A stretch of 8,901 nucleotides of DNA from a bacterium UBP3_UBA1247. GTDB taxonomy: Bacteria > UBA3054. The notes below the pieces were generated by a model. The model worked only from the letters and a program-made list of their open reading frames with translations, had not been told where the DNA came from and searched no databases. The position numbers and the translations under genes were made by a program. Positions 1-6,061 of the stretch are shown here, piece by piece. The number at the start of each line of letters is the position of its first letter. Positions within the stretch are counted from its first letter, which is position 1. The stretch covers positions 1-8,901 of the forward strand of contig DBWD01000146.1 of the NCBI GenBank assembly GCA_002308555.1, written 5' to 3'.

Positions 1-250
1 CGTTTTTGCAAGGGTCGGGTCCGTGCTTTCGCGCGGGCCGCGGCGGGGGAAAGATGGGACCGGCCGCACGCGCGCGAGTAGGCTGTACGCTTGGCGAGAT
101 CGTGCGCTGGGCGGGGCTGGACGTGGGGTGGGGCTAGGCGCGGGCACAGGCTCGCGTGCGCGTGGGAGCGCGCGGGGTGAGGCCGGTCCGGCGGGGGAGG
201 ACTTTCGCCAGGGAAAAAGGCGGCGCGGATGGCGGCGGCGCCTGGTCCGG
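1..250. other. G-rich stretch without a recognisable gene
   Basis: This stretch is extremely rich in G on the + strand, with runs of three or four Gs at 109-111, 113-116, 125-128, 130-133 and 142-144, and many CG-dominated words. One forward frame stays open from position 2 to a TGA at 254-256. Its product would be a low-complexity Gly/Arg/Ala chain ending in an Arg-rich tail, matching no family I know. It could be the RG-rich C-terminal tail of an upstream gene, or simply chance openness at high GC. The opposite strand is also open in one frame and gives a Pro/Arg-rich chain of the same low quality. I saw no tRNA, no RNase P or tmRNA signature, and no terminator. Confidence 0.5.
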
Positions 251-259
251 GTTTGAATT

Positions 260-268
260 TGCTACAAT
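260..268 (+). promoter_or_regulatory. Extended -10 promoter for the QueE-like/radA unit
   Basis: The sequence TGcTACAAT is an extended -10 element (TG, one base, then a hexamer one mismatch from TATAAT). It lies in an abrupt AT-rich island (about 252-294) between the G-rich block and the first gene. The implied start of transcription is near 275, giving a leader of about 30 bases. No good -35 hexamer is visible, which is tolerated with an extended -10. Confidence 0.5.
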
Positions 269-305
269 ACTTGAGGATAAAAATTTTCTAAAATGAGGCG
301 GAACT

Positions 306-920
306 ATGAAACTGCTTGAGATCAAAGAGGAATTTATAACCAAGGGCTCGCTTTTGGGCATGCCGGCGCTTTTCTTCTGCTTCGGCGAGAAGGAGGGCAG
401 CGGCCAGGAAATGGATGTGGACGAGCTTCTGAAGACCGCCGAGAAAAGCGTCATGCGCTACATGGTCGTGACCGGCGAGCTGGGCGGCCAGGGCGAGGAG
501 CTGAAAGTCTTCATAGAGGGGCTCAGGAATCTCTACCGCCACGTGGTCGTGGAAAGCGACGCGAGCGAGTATCTGGAGCTGGACGCCGACCTGGTCTCCC
601 TGGACCTGAATTTCCGCTCCCCCGGGGACTACGGCAGGAGCGTCTGGCCCAAGGAAAACATCAACGCCTACCTTGCCACCGCGCGGGAAACGGAGCTCAG
701 GATCTACATCGACGACGAGGTGGACCTGAGGGAAGTTTTCATCGCGCTCTCGGAGCATTCCGTGCCCCGCTCGAAAGTTTTCCTGGTCCCCACGGGCGGC
801 ACCTTCGAGGAATACCTTGAGAGCCTGGCCTTCCTTTCCAAGGAATGCCTGAAATACAGTTTCCGCCTGGGCGCCAGGCTGGACCATTCCCTTGACAAAG
901 CCCAGAAAGCGGATGGCTGA
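306..920 (+). CDS. QueE-like protein lacking the radical-SAM cysteine motif
   Basis: A 204-aa soluble protein with no signal peptide or membrane segment. The ATG at 306 follows a GAGG ribosome site at 295-298. By eye the chain follows 7-carboxy-7-deazaguanine synthase (QueE, queuosine pathway). It has an N-terminal G-x3-GxPA-x-F segment (14-23), a strand ending in VVTGE (54-58) where QueE has its TGGEP motif, VVVES (80-84) for the ETNG strand, and DLVSLDL (95-101). VFLVPTGGT-x-EE (158-169) and a final FRL-x2-RL (186-192) resemble the QueE C terminus. The CxxxCxxC loop expected after residue 24 is missing: only C25 and C181 exist, so no SAM-cleaving [4Fe-4S] cluster is likely. TGGEP and ETNG are also altered. 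The frame is intact with codon use like its neighbours, which argues for a working pseudoenzyme. It ends 2 bases before radA. Homology is from memory; the function is unknown. Confidence 0.68.
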   Translation: MKLLEIKEEFITKGSLLGMPALFFCFGEKEGSGQEMDVDELLKTAEKSVMRYMVVTGELGGQGEELKVFIEGLRNLYRHVVVESDASEYLELDADLVSLDLNFRSPGDYGRSVWPKENINAYLATARETELRIYIDDEVDLREVFIALSEHSVPRSKVFLVPTGGTFEEYLESLAFLSKECLKYSFRLGARLDHSLDKAQKADG

Positions 921-922
921 GC

Positions 923-2323
923 ATGGCTAAGCTAAAGAAGATCTACGTCTGCCAGGAGTGCGGCGCGCAAAGCCCCAAATGGCTCGGGCAGTGCCCGGGC
1001 TGCGGACAATGGAACACCATGGTGGAGGAGCAGAGCGAGGAGAAGAAAGAGAAAGGCTCCATCGTTGTCTCCGCTCCCGCCGAGCCTCTCACCGCGGTGG
1101 TGTCCGCGGGTGAGAAGCGCTATCCCACGGACATCAGCGAGTTCGACCGCATCTGCGGCGGCGGGCTGGTCCCGGGCCAGGTGCTGCTGATAGGCGGCGA
1201 CCCGGGCATCGGAAAGTCCACGCTTCTGCTGCAGATCGCCCAGGCGCTGGCCAAGCCGGGCAGCGAAGTGTTGTACGTCAGCGGCGAGGAATCCCGGGCC
1301 CAGGCGAAAATGCGGGCCGACCGTCTGGGGATAAGCAATCCCAACATCCTCATCATGTCGGAGACCAACGTGGCGGCCTTCCTGCAGGAAGCCAAGGAGC
1401 GCCGCCCGGCGATCCTTCTGGTGGACTCCATCCAGGTCATGTACGACGGGGACATCAGCAGCGCCCCGGGCTCCGTGGCCCAGGTCAGGGAGTGCGCCGC
1501 GGAGCTGGTGCGCTTCGCCAAGCAGGAGATGATCATAACCATCATCGTGGGCCACGTGACGAAATCCGGCGCCATCGCCGGGCCCAGGGTCGTGGAGCAT
1601 CTTGTGGACACCGTGCTTTACTTCGAGGGCGAGCGGCACAACATCTACAGGATCTTGCGCAGCGTCAAGAACCGCTACGGCTCCACGGACGAGATCGGCG
1701 TCTTCGAGATGACCGGCAGGGGACTGGTGGAGGTCAAGAATCCCTCCGCCATCTTCCTGGCCCAGCGGCTCAGCAAGAACAGCGGCTCCGCGGTGGGAAC
1801 GTCGCTGGAGGGCACGCGGCCCATCCTGATGGAAGTCCAGGCGCTCTGCGCCAAGGCGCCCTACGGCACGCCGACCAGGAAGGCCCTGGGCTGCGATCCC
1901 AACAGGCTTCTGCTTCTGCTGGCGGTGCTGGAAAAAAGGATAGGCATCCCCATTTCCGCCACGGACGTTTACGTGAACATCGCGGGCGGCCTTAAAATAG
2001 ACGAGCCGGGCATGGACCTGGCGCTGCTGGCGGCGGTGGCCTCCTCCTACTTCGACGTCTGCGTGGCCGAGGACACGGTCATCATGGGCGAAGTGGGCCT
2101 GGGAGGCGAGGTGAGGGCCGTGAGCCAGGTGGAAAGGCGCGTCATGGAAGCCATACGCCTGGGCTTCAAGCGCTGCATCATGCCGGCCCACAATCTGAAG
2201 AGTTTCCGGGAAAAAGGCAAGGCGGAAGTGGAGTGGAACGGCATGACTCTGGTGGGCTGCGCGGACGCCGCCCAGGCCATCAGGGAGGCGCTTCCGGAGC
2301 TGAAGAAAAAGAAACCGGAATAA
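923..2323 (+). CDS. radA: DNA repair protein RadA (Sms)
   Basis: RadA is a RecA-like ATPase that drives branch migration of recombination intermediates in double-strand-break repair. At 466 aa it has the family's full length and all of its parts. The N-terminal C4 zinc finger has cysteines at 10, 13, 24 and 27. Walker A is GDPGIGKST at 92-100, Walker B is ILLVDS at 164-169, and the RadA-specific KNRYG motif lies at 249-253. The C-terminal Lon-like domain contains GGLKIDEPG; like other RadA proteins it has no protease serine there, so it is structural rather than proteolytic. The start lies only 2 bases after the previous stop and has no clear Shine-Dalgarno, which suggests translational coupling to the QueE-like gene. 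An intrinsic terminator follows the stop. Confidence 0.97.
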   Translation: MAKLKKIYVCQECGAQSPKWLGQCPGCGQWNTMVEEQSEEKKEKGSIVVSAPAEPLTAVVSAGEKRYPTDISEFDRICGGGLVPGQVLLIGGDPGIGKSTLLLQIAQALAKPGSEVLYVSGEESRAQAKMRADRLGISNPNILIMSETNVAAFLQEAKERRPAILLVDSIQVMYDGDISSAPGSVAQVRECAAELVRFAKQEMIITIIVGHVTKSGAIAGPRVVEHLVDTVLYFEGERHNIYRILRSVKNRYGSTDEIGVFEMTGRGLVEVKNPSAIFLAQRLSKNSGSAVGTSLEGTRPILMEVQALCAKAPYGTPTRKALGCDPNRLLLLLAVLEKRIGIPISATDVYVNIAGGLKIDEPGMDLALLAAVASSYFDVCVAEDTVIMGEVGLGGEVRAVSQVERRVMEAIRLGFKRCIMPAHNLKSFREKGKAEVEWNGMTLVGCADAAQAIREALPELKKKKPE

Positions 2324-2341
2324 GGCGAAAGAGGCTTTTCG

Positions 2342-2369
2342 GACGGCGGGCATCCCGCCGTCTTTTTTT
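2342..2369 (+). terminator. Rho-independent terminator after radA
   Basis: A perfect 9-bp stem GACGGCGGG/CCCGCCGTC (2342-2350 with 2354-2362) closes a 3-base loop CAT and is followed directly by seven Ts (2363-2369). It starts 18 bases after the radA stop. The other strand lacks a matching T run, so it appears to act on + strand transcripts only. Confidence 0.93.
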
Positions 2370-2393
2370 GGCTTCCGGCTCTTTGGGGGAATA

Positions 2394-2402
2394 TGATATA
2401 AT
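2394..2402 (+). promoter_or_regulatory. Extended -10 promoter for the downstream gene run
   Basis: TGaTATAAT is a consensus extended -10 (TG, one base, perfect TATAAT) lying 25 bases after the terminator in an AT-rich island. Transcription would start near 2409, about 38 bases ahead of the first gene. The best -35 candidate at about 17-18 bases (around 2373-2379) is poor. An 8-bp palindrome TAATATTA (2404-2411) overlaps the expected start point and could be an operator, but it may be chance in AT-rich DNA. Confidence 0.62.
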
Positions 2403-2446
2403 CTAATATTAAATTGAAAACTCATATCCCTAACCAAGGACCAAAG

Positions 2447-2938
2447 ATGAAAAAGCTGATTCTTCTTTCCGCGGCTCTGGCGCTGGTTTACTGCGCCACC
2501 GCTTCCCTGGCCGATGAAAACGCCAATTCCACCGCCGCCGCCACCACCAACTCCTGGACCGCCGAGCATCTTCTCTACGGGCCCTGCGCCATCGTGGCCG
2601 CGCCGCTTCTGCCTCCCGTGATGGGCGGCATGACTTCCTGGATGATCTGCGACATCGCCGACTACGACTGGCATTCCTTTATTTCCCTGCCCTACGCCAT
2701 CCCCACCAGCTTTTTGTGCGGCTCCGTCATCGGCGCCTGCCTGGCTCCGGTGTATCTCGTGGAAGGCGTTTTCGACACCCTGACCCTGGGCTATTTCTAT
2801 CCCGAGCATTCCGACTGGCTGAGGAACTACGCCCGCTACGCCTCCAAGGAAGTTGGCGAGCAGTGGTTCGGCGTTCCTCCGGAAGCGGAAGTGGTGGAGG
2901 AAGAGCCCGCGGCTGAGAAGGCCGCAGAGCAGAAGTAA
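2447..2938 (+). CDS. Exported or membrane-associated protein of unknown function
   Basis: A 163-aa protein I do not recognise. Residues 1-22 form a signal peptide (KK, a hydrophobic core, then S-L-A before D23). C16 is preceded by Tyr and does not make a lipobox. The mature part has two hydrophobic, Pro/Gly-rich stretches (about 45-67 and 78-117), including VYLVEGVFDTLTLGYF (102-117). It has four cysteines (47, 68, 91, 98) and an acidic Ala/Glu-rich tail after 144. It is probably an envelope protein with membrane hairpins. A TTG at 2414 would add 12 residues before the signal, but the ATG at 2447 has an AAGGA site at 2436-2440 with a 6-base gap and puts the signal at the N terminus, so I chose it. 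It is the first gene after a strong promoter, 27 bases ahead of recN. Confidence 0.85.
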   Translation: MKKLILLSAALALVYCATASLADENANSTAAATTNSWTAEHLLYGPCAIVAAPLLPPVMGGMTSWMICDIADYDWHSFISLPYAIPTSFLCGSVIGACLAPVYLVEGVFDTLTLGYFYPEHSDWLRNYARYASKEVGEQWFGVPPEAEVVEEEPAAEKAAEQK

Positions 2939-2944
2939 GTTTTC

Positions 2945-2965
2945 TTTCCCGTTCCCAACGGAAAA
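2945..2965 (+). promoter_or_regulatory. Hairpin or dyad abutting the recN start codon
   Basis: CCGTT/AACGG pairs around a CCC loop (2949-2953 with 2957-2961). After one C-A mismatch it extends by TTT/AAA (2945-2947 with 2963-2965), ending at the A before the recN ATG. No Shine-Dalgarno is visible for recN. In RNA the structure would sit over the ribosome landing site; in DNA the 13-base dyad could be a protein-binding site. It is short and could be chance. Confidence 0.3.
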
Positions 2966-4627
2966 ATGTATCTTTCCAGGCTGCGCATCAAGGATCTGGC
3001 GCTCGTAAGCCGGATCGACGTGGAGTTCCCCAAGGGCATCGTTGCCGTGACCGGCGAGACCGGCGCGGGCAAGTCCACCATCCTGGGGGCCATCCAGCTT
3101 CTCCTGGGGGAGCGCTCCGATTCCTCCCTTGTCCGCCACGGCTGCGAGAAGGCTTTCGTGGAGGGCGTTTTCGAGTTCGAGGAAAAGCGGGACGAGGCGC
3201 GTTTGGAGGAGCTCCGCTCCCAGGGCTTCGACCTTTCCCTCGGCGATCCTTTGATCGTCAGGCGGGAGGTGGGCGCCTCCGGACGGGGCGCGGCTTTCTT
3301 CGCGGACCAGATGGTCTCCCTTAAGCGCCTGGCGGAGTTGATGTCCGAGACCGTGGACATCCATTCCCAGAACTCCCAGCAGTCCCTAACCAAGAAAAGC
3401 TGGCAGCGCCGGGCCTACGACCATTACGCTGGCGCCGACGAGGCGGCCCGGGATGTGGCGAAACTCTTTGCCGAGGCGAAGGCCCTGCGGGACGAGCTCA
3501 GGGAATACCTTGAGAAGGAGCGGGAGATCCTGCGCCGGGAAGAGCTGTGGCGCTTCCAGGTGGAGGAAGTCTCCGAGGCGAATCTCAAGGAAGGCGAGGA
3601 GGAGGAGCTCATAGAGCAGGAAAAGAATCTTTCCCACGCCGAGGAGATACGGGAGCTTCTGCTCTCCCTGGAGAACGGCCTGGACGGCGAGGAGGGCAGC
3701 CCCGTGGAGGGACTGCGCCGCCTGAACCGCCTGGTGAAGCAGCTGGCCGGCCTTTATTCCCCGGCCGCCGAATGGGCGGCGGAACTTTCCGAGAGCTTGA
3801 ACACCCTGGAGGACCTGAGCCGGGAAGTGAGCCGGGCCAGGGACAATTTCTCCTGCGATCCCCGGGAACTGGAGAGCGTTCAGGAAAGGCTGGCGCTCAT
3901 CGCCAAGCTAAAGAAAAAATACGGCGACAGCGTCAAAGAGATCATCGAGGAGACGGAGAAGCTCCGGACGCTGCTCGCGGAGGGCGGCTCCTTTGACGAG
4001 AGGAAGGCGCTGCTGCAGGAAAAGCTCGCCGCCCTGGAGAAGAAACTGAAGGCGGCGGCGGAGAAACTGAGCAAACTGCGGGCCAAGTCCGCCAAGCCTT
4101 TTTCCAAGTCCGTGGAAGCCGAGATCGCGCCCCTGGGCATGGCCGCCATGCGCTTCCAGGTGGAGATGGAGAAGGAAGGGGAGACCCAGAGCTACGGCGA
4201 CGAGGGCGTGGAGTTCATGATCGCCAACGTGGGCCAGCCTTTCATGCCGCTTCTGAAGATCGCCTCCGGCGGGGAACTCTCCCGCCTGACCCTGGCGCTG
4301 AAGTGCCTGTCCCTGGGCGGCAACGCCGTGCAGATACTCTTCTTCGACGAGGTGGACGCGGGCATCAGCGCCACGGTGGCGGGCGCCATCGGGCAGAGGA
4401 TGCGGCTGCTGGGCAAGGAGCACCAGGTCTTCGTCATAACCCACATGCCCCTGATCGCGGCCTGCGCCGACGCCCATTACAGCGTGGCCAAGAACGTCAG
4501 GGACAACGACACCTTCGTCAGGATCGACAGGCTGGACGAGAAGGCGCGCCTGACGGAGCTGGCCAGGATGCTGGGCGGCAACGAAAAGGAGGCTTTGACC
4601 TACGCCGAAGCGCTCCTGAAGAAATGA
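2966..4627 (+). CDS. recN: DNA repair protein RecN
   Basis: RecN is an SMC-like cytoplasmic ATPase that gathers and holds DNA ends during double-strand-break repair. At 553 aa it is full length. Walker A is GETGAGKST at 30-38. The N-terminal half also carries the RecN-type VDIHSQ segment, which precedes a long charged coiled-coil middle (about 150-380). The C-terminal ABC head has SGGELSR at 434-440, Walker B ILFFDE at 457-462 followed by VDAGIS, and VITHMP as the switch histidine region. The final LARMLGG segment is also typical of the family. It lies 27 bases after the exported-protein gene and 27 bases before the cyclophilin gene. No obvious LexA box is seen in the upstream promoter region, so damage control, if any, is not evident. 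A small hairpin precedes the ATG. Confidence 0.97.
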   Translation: MYLSRLRIKDLALVSRIDVEFPKGIVAVTGETGAGKSTILGAIQLLLGERSDSSLVRHGCEKAFVEGVFEFEEKRDEARLEELRSQGFDLSLGDPLIVRREVGASGRGAAFFADQMVSLKRLAELMSETVDIHSQNSQQSLTKKSWQRRAYDHYAGADEAARDVAKLFAEAKALRDELREYLEKEREILRREELWRFQVEEVSEANLKEGEEEELIEQEKNLSHAEEIRELLLSLENGLDGEEGSPVEGLRRLNRLVKQLAGLYSPAAEWAAELSESLNTLEDLSREVSRARDNFSCDPRELESVQERLALIAKLKKKYGDSVKEIIEETEKLRTLLAEGGSFDERKALLQEKLAALEKKLKAAAEKLSKLRAKSAKPFSKSVEAEIAPLGMAAMRFQVEMEKEGETQSYGDEGVEFMIANVGQPFMPLLKIASGGELSRLTLALKCLSLGGNAVQILFFDEVDAGISATVAGAIGQRMRLLGKEHQVFVITHMPLIAACADAHYSVAKNVRDNDTFVRIDRLDEKARLTELARMLGGNEKEALTYAEALLKK

Positions 4628-4654
4628 ACGCGAATAAAAAACAAGGAGACATAC

Positions 4655-5212
4655 ATGAAAAAATTTTGGATCTTTTTAACCTGCGCGGCTCTCCTGGGAC
4701 TTACGGCCTGCCAGAGCGGGCCGGCTAAGGAGGAGAATATGTCCGGAAATGACGCGACCACCGCCGTCATCGAGTTCGAGAACGGCGACGTGGTGGAATT
4801 CGAGTTCCTGAAAGACAAGGCCCCCAAGACCTGCGAGAACTTCATCGCCCTGGCCAACAAAGGCTTTTACAACGGCCTTATTTTCCACAGGGTCATCGCC
4901 AACTTCATGATCCAGGGCGGCTGCCCCAACGGCACCGGCACCGGCGGCCCGGGCTACACCATCAAGGCGGAATTCAACGACACCAAGCACCTGCCCGGCA
5001 TCGTCTCCATGGCGCGCTCCAAGGATCCCGACAGCGCCGGCAGCCAGTTCTTCATCTGCGTGGCGGACGACACCTACCTGGACAACCAGTACACGGCCTT
5101 CGGCAAGGTCACCAAGGGCTACGAGGTGGTGGAGAAGATCAGCCAGACGCCGGTGGACCGCTTCGACAGGCCCATCACGCCGGTGGTCATGAAAAAAGTT
5201 TACGTCAAGTAG
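4655..5212 (+). CDS. Cyclophilin-type peptidyl-prolyl isomerase, predicted lipoprotein
   Basis: This 185-aa protein interconverts cis and trans X-Pro bonds. A lipoprotein signal (KK, hydrophobic core, lipobox LTAC with C19) predicts diacylglycerol attachment. Gln at +2 suggests outer-membrane sorting if E. coli rules apply. A short linker leads to a single cyclophilin domain from about residue 34. It carries FHR with the catalytic Arg at 79, FMIQGG with Gln 87, and SQFF with Phe 132-133. The position of the human CypA Trp is Tyr in YLDNQY, common in bacterial members. The ATG at 4655 has AAGGAG at 4643-4648. A second in-frame ATG at 4739 (M29), immediately after the lipoprotein linker, has an even better ribosome site, so a 157-aa cytosolic form may also be made. 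It lies 9 bases ahead of lpxI. Confidence 0.94.
   Translation: MKKFWIFLTCAALLGLTACQSGPAKEENMSGNDATTAVIEFENGDVVEFEFLKDKAPKTCENFIALANKGFYNGLIFHRVIANFMIQGGCPNGTGTGGPGYTIKAEFNDTKHLPGIVSMARSKDPDSAGSQFFICVADDTYLDNQYTAFGKVTKGYEVVEKISQTPVDRFDRPITPVVMKKVYVK
4726..4741 (+). promoter_or_regulatory. Internal ribosome binding site and start in the cyclophilin gene
   Basis: TAAGGAGG (4726-4733) lies 5 bases before an in-frame ATG (4739-4741, codon 29). This is an 8-base Shine-Dalgarno match at good spacing, stronger than the site at the annotated start. A product from here would begin MSGNDATTAVIEFENG, like an ordinary cytosolic cyclophilin, and would lack the lipoprotein signal. The same bases encode K-E-E in the linker, so coincidence is possible. 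Confidence 0.5.
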
Positions 5213-5221
5213 TTTCGCGCA

Positions 5222-6061
5222 ATGGCTGAAGAGCTGAAAACAATGGGACTCATCGCGGGGGGCGGCATGCTGCCCGTGGAGTTCGTGCGGGCCCGGGAAC
5301 AGAACGGGTTGGACGCCATCGTCACCGTGGGCATCAAAGGCTGCGACGTGCGGGAGGAAGTCAAGCAGGGCTCGTCCCGTTACGAGGAGGTGGCCGTCAC
5401 CCAGCTGGGCAGGCTCATAAAGATTTTCCGCGCGAACAACGTCACCTCCGCGGTGATGCTGGGGAGCGTGGCGCCCAGGATGACCATCGCCAACCTACGC
5501 CTGGACTGGCGGCTTCTCAAGCTGGCCATGAAGGTGAAGGACAGAAGGGCCGACAGCGTGCTGGGAGCCATCTCCGACGAGCTGGGAAGAGAGGGCATCG
5601 AGATCAAGAACACCACGGACTACCTGCCCCAGGTGCTCTTGCAAAAAGGTCTGCTGTGCGGGGCTGAGCCAACTGAGAAACAGTGGAGCGACATCCGCCT
5701 GGGCGTGAAGCTGGCCCTGGTCTCCGGCGGCCACGACATCGGACAAAGCGTGGTCATTAAAAATCAGGCGGTGGTCTGCGTGGAAGCCATGGAAGGCACG
5801 GACCGCTGCATCCGCCGGGCGGGGGAATTCACCCAGGACTCGGTGGTGGTCAAGATGGCCAAGCCCAAGCAGGACCTGCGCTTCGACGTGCCCTGCCTGG
5901 GGCCGGCCACCATGGAATCCATGAAGGCCGCCGGCGCGGCGGTGCTGGCGGCGGAAGCCGGCAGGACTTTCCTCCTGGAACCCCAGAAGACGCTGGAACT
6001 GGCCATGCGGTACGGAATAACGATAGTGGGGGTGGAAGCCTCCTTAGGAGAAAAAATATGA
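5222..6061 (+). CDS. lpxI: UDP-2,3-diacylglucosamine pyrophosphatase LpxI
   Basis: LpxI hydrolyses UDP-2,3-diacylglucosamine to lipid X and UMP, the fourth step of lipid A synthesis, replacing the unrelated LpxH. The 279-aa length and both diagnostic ends fit: an N-terminal MGLIAGGGMLPVEF block (8-21) and a C-terminal block with KPKQDLRFDVP (214-224), GPATMESMKAAGA and the AGRTFLLE stretch. Asp222 probably corresponds to the Asp shown to be essential in the Caulobacter enzyme; that match is from memory. The ATG at 5222 has no good Shine-Dalgarno, and a second ATG at 5243 would remove the first seven residues; either start keeps the domain whole. Its stop overlaps the next start (ATGA), so the two proteins are probably made together. 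Confidence 0.93.
   Translation: MAEELKTMGLIAGGGMLPVEFVRAREQNGLDAIVTVGIKGCDVREEVKQGSSRYEEVAVTQLGRLIKIFRANNVTSAVMLGSVAPRMTIANLRLDWRLLKLAMKVKDRRADSVLGAISDELGREGIEIKNTTDYLPQVLLQKGLLCGAEPTEKQWSDIRLGVKLALVSGGHDIGQSVVIKNQAVVCVEAMEGTDRCIRRAGEFTQDSVVVKMAKPKQDLRFDVPCLGPATMESMKAAGAAVLAAEAGRTFLLEPQKTLELAMRYGITIVGVEASLGEKI

Noticed and set aside
180..225. RNase P RNA signature on the - strand (GAAAGTCC near 199-206)
   Set aside because: Only this short match is present. The flanking bases differ from the rnpB consensus and the other universal rnpB blocks are absent.
23..256. A 77-aa Gly/Arg/Ala-rich frame as an independent gene
   Set aside because: No ribosome site, a low-complexity product, and the frame is open right back to position 2, so the ATG is not a meaningful start. 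It is kept only as a possible tail of an upstream gene.
2486..2497. Lipobox at C16 in the signal peptide of the exported protein
   Set aside because: The residue before the cysteine is Tyr, which signal peptidase II does not accept, while S-L-A at 20-22 makes a normal signal peptidase I site.
932..3364. An 810-codon open frame on the - strand across radA, the exported-protein gene and recN
   Set aside because: It lies antisense to well-identified genes, runs through a promoter and a terminator, and gives a His/Gly/Arg/Ala-rich chain with no family resemblance. It is a by-product of the high GC content and codon bias.
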